From Atriophallophorus winterbourni (lineage: Eukaryota; Platyhelminthes; Trematoda; Plagiorchiida; Microphallidae): a DNA stretch of 64,000 nucleotides. Shown piece by piece: positions 58,601 through 64,000 of this stretch (positions within the stretch are counted from its first letter, which is position 1; every line of letters begins with the position of its first letter). The translations under genes and the position numbers were made by a program. The DNA is taken from the NCBI GenBank assembly GCA_013407085.1, contig JACCGJ010001514.1, positions 1-64,000 of the forward strand, given 5' to 3'. The notes beneath the pieces were generated by a model, which made no database searches, was not told the DNA's origin, and worked only from the letters and a program-made list of their open reading frames with translations.

Positions 58601-61600
58601 TTGTACGACCTGTTTCGAAGATAGCGATCTTTATCTAGCATTCTTGGCAGCTCCGATGACTTCGTGTTTGTGTGATCTCTGTTCAACAGTTAAACTTATC
58701 ACTCTCTCTTCTTCCCATGTTAAAACTGCTCATTCACGTCTGCGTGGCTTCATTGTGGCTCTCGTGTCAAGCCAAGTCGTGTCAACAACCTGCGATAGTT
58801 TGTTCACCACATTTTGTTTTGCCTGAAACCTGTAAATGTTCTCCACTCGAATCGATTTCAAACTCTTTTTCATGGTTCCTCTCTTTTGCTCTCCTTGAAG
58901 TATTATGTATTTAGCATAAGATTGGATCCAGGCGAAGTACCGCACAGGTTACCCAGGCCTAGGCAGATATAAGGTGAGCAAAAAGCAGTAAGACTAGCGT
59001 AATTTCGCACGGATCTCATTCCTGTTTGCAAATCAATTTAGTATCTGCGCAGTACTGAAGTACTGCTAAGTTTTTTACTTCTGTTGTGTTTTTAATATGA
59101 TATTGGTCGAACGTGTGTGTATCTGTGATGTTTCAATCCAAATTAGTCGTTTCCTCTATTGTGAATGTGTGAGTAGCTCCTCCTCTCTGCTTGTTTCCAG
59201 GTTTCCGATATTCAGCGTGAACTTCAAGCTCCGGGATTGCAACCCACCGCGGCGTCGACTCAGTGTGTTTCTCTTGTAAATGGTTCACAGCCTCCGAATT
59301 ACTCCCCCGAGGTAATACAGACGTTAATCAAAGCAGTGAACCTACTTCCAGCTGGAACACCGAAACGGTATGTTTAATCTTGATGTGATCGGTCAATTGA
59401 TTATCGGTCTTTACTTTTTTCTGTTACCGTCAAAGTAGTATTCCCTAGCGAATGGCACGTTATGCCATGGGTTTAGTGGCATCTCTGTTAAACACGATTA
59501 ATTTACTGCGGGGATGAATAAATCTAATTTTAACCCATAACAGTCACAGTCTCACTCAATTATACAGTCCCATCGATGCTATTCTGCTCATTGACGACAG
59601 TTCCTTTATATATGGAGCCGAGCAATCCATAGATGTAATTTCATCAATATTCAATTATAACGCTGCCTTCCTTCGCGACTAGAGTGCACTAGAGTGCAAT
59701 GGCGTCCTTCACAATATTACATCTTCGGATCAATCGGGTCATCGGTTTATTTCATTTTACGTCATTCGTACCAAAACACTTTTCATTAATTATTTTACCA
59801 GTCAGCATAAATTTGCTTGAGCGGGACACGTCAATGATCTACTTGTTTCGGTATTTCCGCATCGCCATCTCCGTGGATACTCGACGACTATTTGTCCTCT
59901 TTTCTCCGTCAGGGAATGCACGGATGTGCAATCCTGGAGCGTTTCAGTGCTGTGCGGCTGACATCGTGCTAAATTGATTGGCCAACGGTAGTGAGCTGCA
60001 TGCTGAAACAGGCTGGAGTATCACTACCATTTCTATTTCTTTTGTCAGATCTGTCTAGGACTGGGTAACCTGACAGTATCTCAACCCACGTGCAGTCGGT
60101 GACTGTGTGGCACTTTGCCTGCTCCATAAAAAAGGTGCGCGGAACGAATGCTGCAACTATCGCGGAATTTCGCTTATTCCAGTGGTAGCTAAGATATTGG
60201 TCGCCATCCTCCTTCGCAGACTTACCCCGATTCGTGAGGGCACTTCTCGCGAAGAGCAAGCTGGCTTCCGACCAGGGCGCGGATGTGTAGACCAGATCTT
60301 CGTTCTGCGACAGTTGCTAGAACACCGTCACCTGTATCAGCGACCTACCATTGTGGTGTTTCTGGATATCAGAGCCGCCTTGGACTCGGTTGACAGATCC
60401 GCCCTATGGAACTGCTTACTTCGCAATGGAATCCCATCGAAGTACGTCGCTATCCTAAAGGACCTATACACACACTCGATAGGGAGGGTAAGGGCGTACG
60501 ATAGCCTGTCAATGCCATTCAGCACCACAACGGGTGTAAGACAAGGCTGTCCAATCTCCCCGTTCTTGTTCAATTTCGCAATCGAGGACGTCCTCCGGAG
60601 TGCTCTCAGTAGTTTCTCCACGGGTGGCGTTGAGCTCCTTCCAGGTGAGCGGATTATGGACCTGGACTATGCTGATGATATTGCCTTATTGGGTGAAGAC
60701 CCAACATTTATCCAACAAGCTTTGGATATGATGGCAATGGAGGCATCTAAGTACGGGCTGTTCTTCTCGCCAAGCAAGAGTAAAGTGCTCCTTCAGGACT
60801 GGTCTGGTGAACTGCCAAATTTTGCTATAAATGATCTGATTCTCGATCATGTTGAGCAGTTCAAATACCTAGGAAGTCTGGTGGTTGCTGGGGGTCGGAT
60901 AGAGAAGGAAATCACGTCAAGAATTGCTAAGGCCAGACTGGCATTCGCTAAACTTAAGTGCCTCTGGAAGAGACGTGATTTGAGCTTGGGAATTGAAGCA
61001 AGGATATATTCCACCTCGGTAAGGACAGTATTGCTATACGGGAGTGAATGCTGGGCAGTTCGATCAGAAGATGTTAGGAGGCTTGAGGTCTTCGACCAAC
61101 GTTGTCTGCGAAGGATTGCTCACGTACGGTGGCTACACCACGTTTGCAATTCTGATATATAAATATATATATTATATAATATATATATATAGATATATAT
61201 ATAGATATATATATATATTTCTGTCAGATCTATCTAGGCCTGCGGCAACCTGACAGTTATATCAGCCCCGTCGTCGGGGGACTGTGTGCACCTTTGCCTG
61301 GATCAGGCTTTGGCTTTCAGACCATACGATTGAAGGTCGGTGCCCCGTCGTGCAATCACAACATCCCAATATGTAATTAGTAGACTCCCCAAAACACGTG
61401 CATAAGTTACTCTTGCAAAGTCATCACCTTTTGGTCGTATATTTTACTTTGGTTAGGATACCTCTAAAATGTACAATATCGTTTTTCGTTAGTTGATTAT
61501 TCCCTCGCTAACTTCATAGTGTTAGATCGGTTTTTAAATATCGTGATTCCCGTTGATTAAACTTAACGTTTGGTTTTTGACAGCTGGGAAGCTATCGCGG

Positions 61601-62183
61601 CTTACGTCAATCAGCACGTTGCTGGCGCTTCGCTTACAGGAAAAGAAGCACTAAAGCAAGCCAAAGCTCTTCATCAAGATAGTAAGTTATTTGCAACGCT
61701 AGTTTCCTTATTCTCAGCCGGTAACATGATTTTTTGGACCACATTGTTAAGAACAAACCTCTTGGACATGTTGCTCTTCCCACGTCAGTTTTCGTTCGAT
61801 GTATTCTCACCCGAGCTACGCATATTCACCTCTATTGCTGATTCAGTTATCGTTCTAACTGAGATCGAATCATTAGTTTGCCCCGAAGCTCGATGGTGTC
61901 ATTCACTGCGAAATCTGTTGGAAGCCGATTTTGTAGACCAAACCACTGTCGTTTTAGGTAACCCTGAAAATGGATAACGATCAACAAGTAATTGGTAACC
62001 GTTTACTCTAACTGATTTATTCGATCTGTGCTCGTCAGTTTTTTGAGTCGCTTCGTAACTCCGGTTATTTTTCAGATTCCTCCCTGCGCAAGGTGATGAA
62101 CGAACGAGCATTCGATTCATTCACGAATTCAGTCCGCGAGACTGACGCGGTCAAAAACGTTGTGATCACCACTCATTTGGAAG
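40631..62183 (+). CDS. DNAJC2: DNAJC2 (zuotin/MPP11) orthologue, 11 coding exons, 3' end outside window
   Basis: Ribosome-associated J-domain protein that pairs with an Hsp70-type partner on nascent chains; animal members also act in chromatin through SANT domains. Exons: 40631-40637, 40672-40887, 40921-41019, 47599-47824, 50869-50934, 55284-55497, 56548-56813, 56896-56968, 59201-59367, 61584-61681, 62076-62183. All junctions are GT/AG and the frame stays open for 513 codons. Landmarks: SLDPKDWKSQDHYAVLGL (J domain from about residue 52), AYRRKLLKHHPDKR with the essential HPD at about 83-85, VDPLAIDDSVP, FYSFW and DFSYLDEEDKE of the zuotin region, AIERQNRAERARRR and MDPR in a long charged helix, then LIKAVNLLPAGTPKRWEAI of the first SANT domain (from about 422). 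The second SANT domain and stop are not in the window. Introns 1-2 are 34 and 33 bp; later ones range from 82 to 6579 bp and are full of retroelements. Confidence 0.95.
40672..40887 (+). CDS. DNAJC2: DNAJC2 exon 2
   Basis: Encodes the acidic N-terminal segment (VEDSFDVDDDSYLKSLDPKDW) up to the first J-domain helices (IRSA). Donor GTAAGT at 40888. Confidence 0.9.
40921..41019 (+). CDS. DNAJC2: DNAJC2 exon 3 (HPD motif)
   Basis: Follows a 33-bp intron (40888-40920, GTAAGT...TTTTAG). Encodes RRKLLKHHPDKR to DYFSCITI. The HPD tripeptide stimulates the Hsp70 ATPase. Donor GTAATT at 41020. Confidence 0.92.
41217..44520 (-). pseudogene. RTE-like non-LTR element (family R), full span but broken
   Basis: Minus strand, read in several frames. 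Endonuclease 44497-43622: FKLAAFNVRTLASIGQQ, DVCCLSETRM, VVLAGDMNACAG. Then RT: YENHRGISLISVAPKI, EQTGFRAGRGC, VVCLDIRTAFDSTDR, a changed WQGCPISPFLFNFAI, and the palm near 42240, where YADD reads RADH. C-terminal part: LIYGCETWSFRA and MLMLARLRWLGHGLRMP. The 3' end has a short-repeat tail, (ATC)n at 41219-41236, as RTE elements often do. The gag-like ORF is absent. At least five frameshifts; inactive. Confidence 0.9.
44521..45120. other. Intronic sequence, nothing recognised
   Basis: AT-rich with a weak open frame on each strand (44739-44993 and 44880-45107) lacking motifs. Confidence 0.4.
45121..45480 (+). pseudogene. LINE reverse transcriptase palm fragment (family G)
   Basis: 45259-45468 encodes FLIDVIMDACNAGVPIPGIQ, then NFDMDYADDVVLLLNSHAD: the region after a QGCP-SP-LFN motif and the intact catalytic YADD of a LINE RT. 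The sequence just upstream (45150-45260) is a frameshifted lead-in. The rest of the RT is missing downstream. It differs from families F and R. Confidence 0.7.
45585..45795 (+). repeat. Repeat C, copy 1, ending in ATGATGATG
   Basis: About 200 bp shared with 57700-57905: TTCGAGGTGTAGGCAC, CCCAGT, a GTTAA segment, and AATGCTGTCT followed by a GATGATGA tail. No open frame. Likely the 3' end of a retroelement with a trinucleotide tail. Confidence 0.7.
45815..46110 (+). pseudogene. LINE reverse transcriptase fingers fragment (family G)
   Basis: IILPLLKDEDKSICSNYHGI, then SLIDTAAKLFAMLL, NQGGFRHWIRCVDQIFTLCRIL. These are the early RT blocks (NYRGIS, GFRxGRGCxDQI) with the usual GFRPGRG altered to GFRHWIR. 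It lies out of order with the palm fragment upstream, so the two belong to separate copies or a rearranged one. Confidence 0.7.
46111..47020 (+). pseudogene. Ty3/gypsy integrase remnant
   Basis: In shifting frames: HNMYFLAMVDYFTK*SEATP (first catalytic Asp region), WCDHRSIF (normally with a DxG), then TTMYHPQSNGLVEKTNRTLK, which keeps the third catalytic residue Glu. Downstream LTDHYDHLKLAN fits the C-terminal end. Integrase inserts the element's DNA; this copy has many stops. Confidence 0.8.
47285..47345 (-). ncRNA. Hammerhead ribozyme motif, degenerate copy
   Basis: On the minus strand: CTCCAC, core CTGATGA (47322-47328), stem II CGGC-loop AAACA-GCCA (end pair lost), GAAA (47305-47308), short stem III, then GTGGTG pairing back with the CCAC before the core. 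This is the type-I arrangement with a minimal stem III known from Penelope-like elements and related repeats. The stem II C-A mismatch and altered cleavage triplet (TTA instead of GTC) suggest weak or no activity. It matches the copy at 58160-58208. Confidence 0.65.
47599..47824 (+). CDS. DNAJC2: DNAJC2 exon 4 (zuotin region)
   Basis: Acceptor TTTTTACAG. Encodes AYEILGNSTKRNAYDSVDP to INEVHQFYSFW. Donor GTTAGT at 47825. Confidence 0.92.
47825..48196. other. Intronic sequence, nothing recognised
   Basis: A 75-codon open frame (47909-48136) lacks family motifs. No repeat seen. Confidence 0.4.
48197..48300 (+). repeat. Repeat A, 5' part
   Basis: GCATGCGCAATCGTGCAGTA and CGTGCTAAATTAATTTGCCA match the 5' half seen at 57228 and 59922. 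The 3' half is not recognisable downstream. Confidence 0.65.
48560..49405 (-). pseudogene. LINE family F C-terminal part and 3' UTR, split by repeat A
   Basis: Minus strand. 49400-49230 matches the segment before DGRIPKDLLYGEL of the 55717 copy (SGSCVLNGEWSNSE, corresponding to LGHVYRMDDG). A repeat A copy (49074-49227) interrupts it. 49060-48740 then continues (MKARDIDP; VKASFALYRRSRHATDI; a Cys/His-rich stretch) into the 3' UTR, which shares GGTCGACATCGACYGAAGGA with 56140. Frameshifted and inactive. Confidence 0.65.
49074..49227 (-). repeat. Repeat A inserted in LINE family F
   Basis: AAAGCACAAGTCTGATCCAG through GGCCAATCAATTTAGCACAA: nearly full match to the 178-bp copy at 37459, with a small internal deletion. 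No clear target-site duplication visible. Confidence 0.8.
49450..50290 (-). pseudogene. Ty3/gypsy reverse transcriptase N-terminal remnant
   Basis: The minus-strand frame 49865-49509 has NPVFRPRGPVPCAVFERVDN, ELDRLQAAGIPKPVNYSSWD, APIAVIKRTNGRFHICVDYS, the start of a gypsy RT (priming region and fingers). A second frame ends FAKLNLSEAYLQI-like near 49520. Upstream sequence to 50290 is a degraded linker. The palm with its catalytic motif is missing. Confidence 0.8.
50447..50486 (-). repeat. Repeat A, short 3' fragment
   Basis: TGAAAGCACAAGCCTGATCC through GTGCCGCACAG, about 40 bp matching the repeat A 3' end. Confidence 0.6.
50869..50934 (+). CDS. DNAJC2: DNAJC2 exon 5
   Basis: Acceptor CTAATTTCAG. 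Completes FW|ENYDSTKDFSYLDEEDKERG. Donor GTAAGT at 50935. Confidence 0.92.
50935..51230. other. Start of DNAJC2 intron 5, nothing recognised
   Basis: No open frame with motifs; no repeat seen. Confidence 0.4.
51240..51440 (-). repeat. tRNA-like SINE head with CTGATGAG motifs downstream
   Basis: Minus strand: an A-box-like TAGCTCAGGCCGTAAGG (51419-51403) and a perfect B box GGTTCGAATCC (51375-51365), correct order and spacing for a pol III internal promoter. The T-arm and acceptor pairings are poor, so it is not a working tRNA gene. Downstream are two CTGATGAG words (51341-51334 and 51267-51260). The first is followed by a GCGC/GTGC stem with an AAATA-type loop but lacks GAAA; the second is followed closely by CGAAA. 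This resembles a decayed SINE carrying a hammerhead, as in schistosome alpha-type satellites. Confidence 0.6.
51805..52151 (-). repeat. Repeat B, copy 1, inserted in the RTE-like RT
   Basis: Inserted between the codons of the RT block GISL lead-in: the flanking sequence GATTCCTATGA (to 51804) resumes as CCTATGAAAATCATCGGGG at 52152. CCTATGA is duplicated (51798-51804, 52152-52158). The plus-strand left edge is (ATT)n, that is an (AAT)n tail for a minus-strand element. Two internal GCAAGGCAGC words are shared with copy 2. Confidence 0.75.
53180..53700 (-). repeat. Repeat B, copy 2, inserted in the RTE-like C-terminal region
   Basis: Interrupts GHVLR(M)...HRLPYSALF of the RTE-like copy. The left edge is CTTACTTTACTTACTTT, a tetranucleotide-type tail in minus orientation. 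Shared with copy 1: TCTCTAGCCTTTGCAC, ACCTGCAAGGCAGCA and CCCGCAAGGCAGCG. No protein motif was recognised in it. Ends approximate. Confidence 0.65.
54136..54860 (-). pseudogene. CR1-like family D 3' part
   Basis: Minus strand from about 54850: IINTYIKPTTEYAVQAWSPW, then the open stretch 54733-54182 with QRIYHRATKLVTGLS, RRRLRGDLILVYNIL and VRVCFTWNNLPDYVV. The 3' end has the family D tail, (ATTGA)n, at 54160-54143 on the minus strand. 5' truncated within the thumb. Confidence 0.85.
54861..55283. other. End of DNAJC2 intron 5, nothing recognised
   Basis: Only short frames without motifs. Confidence 0.4.
55284..55497 (+). CDS. DNAJC2: DNAJC2 exon 6 (charged helix)
   Basis: Encodes RDSRRAIERQNRAERARRR to LRSVRQVVELAKSMDPRLLA and an Ala/Lys/Glu-rich helix (ribosome-binding charged region in the family). 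The acceptor is TAGCAG; both AGs keep the frame. The upstream one (exon from 55284) gives the better family match. Donor GTACGT at 55498. Confidence 0.92.
55715..56165 (+). pseudogene. LINE family F C-terminal region with CCHC finger and 3' UTR
   Basis: 130 open codons: LLRQRRLQWLGHVYRMDDGR, IPKDLLYGELQLGSRPFGS, MKALDIDPALDRSHWRHCVK, then a basic stretch and CQRCGRDCSSQIGLISHSKS-C, a C-x2-C-x12-H-x3-C finger. This is the C-terminal region of a LINE polymerase protein, probably nucleic-acid binding. It is the best preserved copy here but lacks the RT. The 3' UTR starts after TGA at 56109 and shares a TGGTCGACATCGACTGAAGG segment with the copy at 48760. Confidence 0.8.
56166..56547. other. End of DNAJC2 intron 6, nothing recognised
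   Basis: T-rich intronic sequence leading to the acceptor TATACCTGTAG. Confidence 0.5.
56548..56813 (+). CDS. DNAJC2: DNAJC2 exon 7
   Basis: Encodes an Ala/Glu/Arg-rich helix (ARLEAEKQAAARAASEERR on) to NKYEHFSQCEQ and DMDLMCQRLTGSQ. Donor GTAAGT at 56814. Confidence 0.92.
56896..56968 (+). CDS. DNAJC2: DNAJC2 exon 8
   Basis: Follows an 82-bp intron. Encodes LQELNNKLESAV to AFCAFCDK. Donor GTATGT at 56969. Confidence 0.88.
57228..57450 (+). repeat. Repeat A, near full-length copy
   Basis: Starts GCACGAACGTGCAATCGTGC, a short palindromic region with GCAGCACTTCTGTGC, then CGTGCTAAATTGATTTGCCA and the 3' half to GGATCAGGCTTGTG. About 220 bp: the 5' part absent from the 178-bp copy at 37459 is present here. 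Confidence 0.8.
57451..57699. other. Intronic sequence, nothing recognised
   Basis: No motif or repeat could be assigned. Confidence 0.4.
57700..57905 (+). repeat. Repeat C, copy 2, ending in GATGATGATGATG
   Basis: Matches 45585-45795: CATTCGAGGTGTAGGCACCT, CCCAGT, GGATTTT, GTTAA, TAATGCTGTCTGTGATGATG. Non-coding. Confidence 0.75.
58055..58280 (-). repeat. 172-bp tandem repeat (about 1.3 units) enclosing a hammerhead motif
   Basis: The segment GCCGTGGTTTGGTCTACCAA begins at 58055 and again at 58227, a period of 172 bp. The match extends about 50 bp with two substitutions, then weakens. The hammerhead sits between the two partial copies. This is a tandem arrangement expected of hammerhead satellites and of Penelope-type pseudo-LTRs, where the ribozyme would cut multimers into monomers. 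Confidence 0.7.
58157..58210 (-). ncRNA. Hammerhead ribozyme motif, type I with minimal stem III
   Basis: On the minus strand: stem I strand CCCTAC, core CTGATGA, stem II GTGC-AAACA-GCAC (perfect 4 bp), GAAA, stem III as an A-U plus C-G pair around GG, predicted cleavage after GTC, then GTGGTG pairing back with the CCTAC strand. All invariant core bases are present. A (CA)n run on the plus strand abuts the stem I side. The same arrangement, degraded, is at 47285-47345. Confidence 0.8.
58281..58919. other. Intronic sequence, nothing recognised
   Basis: Short overlapping frames (58575-58914) without motifs. Confidence 0.4.
58920..59080 (-). repeat. Repeat A copy, minus strand
   Basis: GATCCAGGCGAAGTACCGCA, CCCAGGCCTAGGCAGATATA, then GCAAATCAATTTAGTATCTG and CAGTACTGAAGTACTGC match repeat A in reverse, from 3' end to the 5' palindromic part. 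Confidence 0.75.
59201..59367 (+). CDS. DNAJC2: DNAJC2 exon 9 (start of SANT 1)
   Basis: Acceptor TTGTTTCCAG. Encodes VSDIQRELQAPG, a linker, then YSPEVIQTLIKAVNLLPAGT. Donor GTATGT at 59368. Confidence 0.92.
59368..59921. other. Intronic sequence, nothing recognised
   Basis: A 92-codon frame (59699-59977) runs into repeat A and has no motif. Confidence 0.4.
59922..60122 (+). repeat. Repeat A, near full-length, directly upstream of an RTE-like RT
   Basis: GCACGGATGTGCAATCCTGG to GTGGCACTTTGCCTG; the last 15 bp of the usual 3' end (GATCAGGCTTGTGC) are replaced by RT sequence from 60123. Confidence 0.8.
60123..61160 (+). CDS. RTE-like reverse transcriptase (family R), open frame, truncated both ends
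   Basis: The best preserved RT of the window: about 345 codons without a stop. CCNYRGISLIPVVAKILVAI, EEQAGFRPGRGCVDQIFVL, VVFLDIRAALDSVDRSALW (first catalytic Asp present), GVRQGCPISPFLFNFAI, intact palm LDYADDIALLGE, FKYLGSLVV, VLLYGSECWAVRSEDVRRLE, RCLRRIAHVRWLHHVCNSDI. It lacks the endonuclease and the last C-terminal region (LRWLGH...). The apparent ATG at 60107 lies in repeat A. It ends in a TA-rich microsatellite. Confidence 0.88.
61157..61218. repeat. (TA)n microsatellite
   Basis: Imperfect TA/GATATA repeat of about 60 bp joining the RT end to the next repeat A copy. Confidence 0.9.
61219..61330 (+). repeat. Repeat A, 3' half
   Basis: TTTCTGTCAGATCTATCTAG, GGCAACCTGACAGT, then GCCTGGATCAGGCTTTGGCT. 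It starts at the same internal point as in the upstream copy's middle, so it overlaps that copy by about 100 bp rather than completing it. Confidence 0.8.
61331..61583. other. End of DNAJC2 intron 9, nothing recognised
   Basis: Plain intronic sequence leading to the acceptor TTTTTGACAG. Confidence 0.5.
61584..61681 (+). CDS. DNAJC2: DNAJC2 exon 10 (SANT 1)
   Basis: Completes KRWEAIAAYVNQHV, then GKEALKQAKALHQD. Donor GTAAGT at 61682. Confidence 0.92.
62076..62183 (+). CDS. DNAJC2: DNAJC2 exon 11, last exon seen
   Basis: Acceptor TTATTTTTCAG. Encodes NSSLRKVMNERAFDSFTNSV to VVITTHLE. Donor GTAAGC at 62184. The linker and second SANT domain expected next are not found up to 64000. Confidence 0.88.
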
Positions 62184-62284
62184 GTAAGCAAGAGAGAACG
62201 CTGTTACATGTCGTATATCCCTTTTCGTCCACCTGATGCAAATACTTGCTTACTTACTTATTCAATGGTTTTGTATATCGCCTG

Positions 62285-62800
62285 TTCACTGTCATCATCA
62301 TCATGAAGCATAAGTCTGGAGCCAGACAAAGTGCCAAGCAGGAAAACAGATAAGCAAGCGCGTGAAAAAGGAAAAGCAGGCAAGCGTAATATGCAAAAGC
62401 AAATGCTCAAAAAGCAGCTTATTTTTGTAGTTTCACTGCATGCGATTTTTTGTTTTTTTTATGTAAAATAATACCGGATAAAAAATATGACACAATAAAA
62501 TACACTGGCCCCACTGACTTCGTCTGTAGCCATATCGGGTAAGGTTTCCAGCCAACGATTAGGTGGAGCTTTTGGACCCCACCCAGGCAAACGAATACGC
62601 CCAACTGAGCCTAGCGCTACGGTGAGTTTCTCCATCCCAACGCGCCACGTCATGGACTGGCCACCCGATCTTTTCTCCCAGCTTCTGTCAGGCTCTGCGA
62701 ATAAGGCGCGGTACGGTAAACGGTGAGTAGGCACTCTTAAAAAATGTCCCAACCATCGCAAGCGAGCAAGCATCATCATTTCTCTCAGTCCTGTTCACTA
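62285..62800 (-). pseudogene. RTE-like (family R) C-terminal end and 3' UTR
   Basis: Minus strand 62779-62530: MMLARLRWLGHFLRVPTHRL, PYRALFAEPDRSWEKRSGGQ, SMTWRVGMEKLTVALGSVG, the conserved C-terminal region of this RTE-like family. The 3' UTR matches 41270-41380 and ends at a (ATC)n tail near 62291-62303. 5' truncated. Confidence 0.85.
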
Positions 62801-63020
62801 TGAAAGCGTTCTATTAGGATCAATCTCCATTCTTAATCACTTGTTGCACAGCGTTTAGTCGGATTGGTGCTGGGTTTTCAGCTGTCTCAAACGACTACGA
62901 AGCGATTTCACTAAACAGTTGTGTTGTTACTCGCCGATGCAGTGTAATCACTGATAACATAGCAACATTGGCGCCGAAACTTCTACGGTCACCCGCGTTT
63001 TTTCCCTCGGGTCCAGGCTG

Positions 63021-63044
63021 TTGTTGTTGTTGTTGTTGGTCTCC
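63021..63044. repeat. (GTT)n microsatellite
   Basis: TGTTGTTGTTGTTGTTG within the 3' part of the family F copy. Confidence 0.9.
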
Positions 63045-63489
63045 TTCGACAGATGTTGACCATAGATGTACATCGCAAGCAGATGACGTCTCAGCATTTC
63101 TGGAGGAATAATCCCTGTCGTTTCGCTCACGGTGATTGACAGACAGCAGTCGATCGATGGCATTTGCACTCTGTCGGCGTAAAGTATGTTCTGCCACTAA
63201 GATCAGTTTCTGCTGTTTTTCAGCTTGAATATGACGCTTCACACAATGCTTGTAAAGTGAGCAGTCAAGAACATCTTCCCAACTCGTAAGGTTCATGTCT
63301 ACAGCAATCCTGCCCCAAGGTCAACTTCATACTTTAAATTCTCCGTTGAGTCACCTTGTGGAGTACAACCATTTTCCACTCTGTACACACGATTCATCCA
63401 GCGTTGGCGACGCTGTCTTTATAGAGCGAACATGCTCTGTAGACCAATTTTGGAAATCAATTGTGTATTTGTTAATCTGTCCGTCTATG

Positions 63490-63558
63490 TATGAAAGCAC
63501 AAGCCTGATCCAGGCAAAGTGCCGTACAGTCAGAGACTGCACGTGGGCTAAGATACTC
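63490..63558 (-). repeat. Repeat A, 3' fragment in LINE family F
   Basis: TATGAAAGCACAAGCCTGAT to CACGTGGGCTAAGATACT, about 68 bp of the repeat A 3' end in minus orientation. Flanks CATAGAC and CATTTAC show no perfect duplication. Confidence 0.8.
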
Positions 63559-64000
63559 GGTAAATGAAAATCATTAACATTCCGTTCATGTCTTGCGTGG
63601 GTGGTCTAGGTTTCACTGCCATACAATAAGCCATTTAGTATGCACGCGATGCATATGAGAGTTCAAGCTGGACAAGATGGCATTTGCTTTACCAATCAAT
63701 CTGCTTATCATTCTCGGTATTTTCCGAGAAGTCATCCGCAGTAGCTGAAGCAAGAAACGTGAAATGATGTTCTGGTTTAAGCTGACAGTTTTCAACGGTG
63801 ATGATGGAAAGCGATACAGTCCCTTGACCGAGGACTTTGGTATTGCTCATGCAGATTATAATCCCAAAGATTTTGCATGTCGATAAGATATTGTGCATTA
63901 GCGAATAGAGGTTTTCTTGAATGTGAGCAATAATGGCTGCATCGTTGACAAACAGCATGTCAAAGATTAGCACATCCCGTACCGTGGTTTGTGCGCTCAA

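Larger units (their letters stand above)
62895..64000 (-). pseudogene. LINE family F copy, RT palm to 3' end, continuing beyond the window
   Basis: Minus strand from 64000: RDVLIFDMLFVNDAAIIAH (palm; the expected DD reads ND), CKIFGIIICMSNTKVLGQGT, LKPEHHFTFLASATADDF. Repeat A (63490-63558) interrupts. Then 63296-62950: MNLTSWEDVLDCSLYKHCVK, a basic stretch, and WSTSVEGD of the 3' region. A (GTT)n run lies at 63021-63044. Inactive. Confidence 0.75.

Noticed and set aside
61900..61960. Third hammerhead-repeat copy suggested by TAGACCAAACCACTGTCG
   Set aside because: Only about 16 bases match the 172-bp unit and no hammerhead core is nearby.
19..64000. Prokaryotic features such as CRISPR arrays, retrons, operons
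   Set aside because: No regularly spaced repeats with unique spacers, no ribosome-binding sites with packed genes; the introns and eukaryotic retroelements exclude a bacterial origin. The reverse transcriptases all belong to eukaryotic LINE or LTR families.

Overview
This window looks like chromosomal DNA of a flatworm, most likely a digenean trematode. Three things suggest this: the mix of CR1-like, RTE-like, Penelope, BEL/Pao and Ty3/gypsy retroelements; a host gene whose first two introns are only 34 and 33 bases while later ones run to several kilobases; and minimal hammerhead ribozyme motifs and pol III SINE-like repeats of the kind known from schistosome-type genomes. Species cannot be assigned from sequence alone.

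About 1-40 kb holds no recognisable host gene. It is a graveyard of retroelements, mostly broken by stops and frameshifts. In order: a Penelope GIY-YIG fragment (1-0.6 kb), a decayed LINE (2.5-3.2 kb), a CR1-like element with complete 3' UTR and tail (6.4-8.5 kb), a CR1-like 3' end interrupted by a BEL/Pao element (9.7-16.2 kb), several minus-strand CR1-like copies with one plus-strand CR1 inserted among them (16.3-23.7 kb), a near-complete plus-strand CR1 split by a small LTR element with a 5-bp target-site duplication (25-31.8 kb), CR1 fragments (31.8-36.9 kb), and a CR1 ORF1 with a PHD-type finger, interrupted by a SINE-like repeat with a 14-bp target-site duplication (37.1-38.6 kb). An inverted partial copy of that ORF1 runs into a 1000-base assembly gap (39170-40169).

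From 40.6 kb to beyond 62.2 kb runs one real host gene on the plus strand: the DNAJC2 (zuotin/MPP11) orthologue, a ribosome-associated J-domain co-chaperone with a C-terminal SANT region. Eleven coding exons can be joined by splice sites in a continuous reading frame (513 codons so far); the second SANT domain and the stop lie past the window. Its introns hold RTE-like copies in both orientations, CR1 and gypsy fragments, a second LINE family, two hammerhead-type ribozyme motifs, a tRNA-like SINE and several undescribed short repeat families.

The most interesting items are the two minus-strand hammerhead motifs (47.3 and 58.2 kb, the latter within a 172-bp tandem repeat), the abundant SINE-like repeat 'A', the nested non-autonomous BEL-type element sharing a 579-bp LTR length with its autonomous relative, and the microintrons of DNAJC2. 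Family letters used here (A to J, R) are labels of convenience for this window only.
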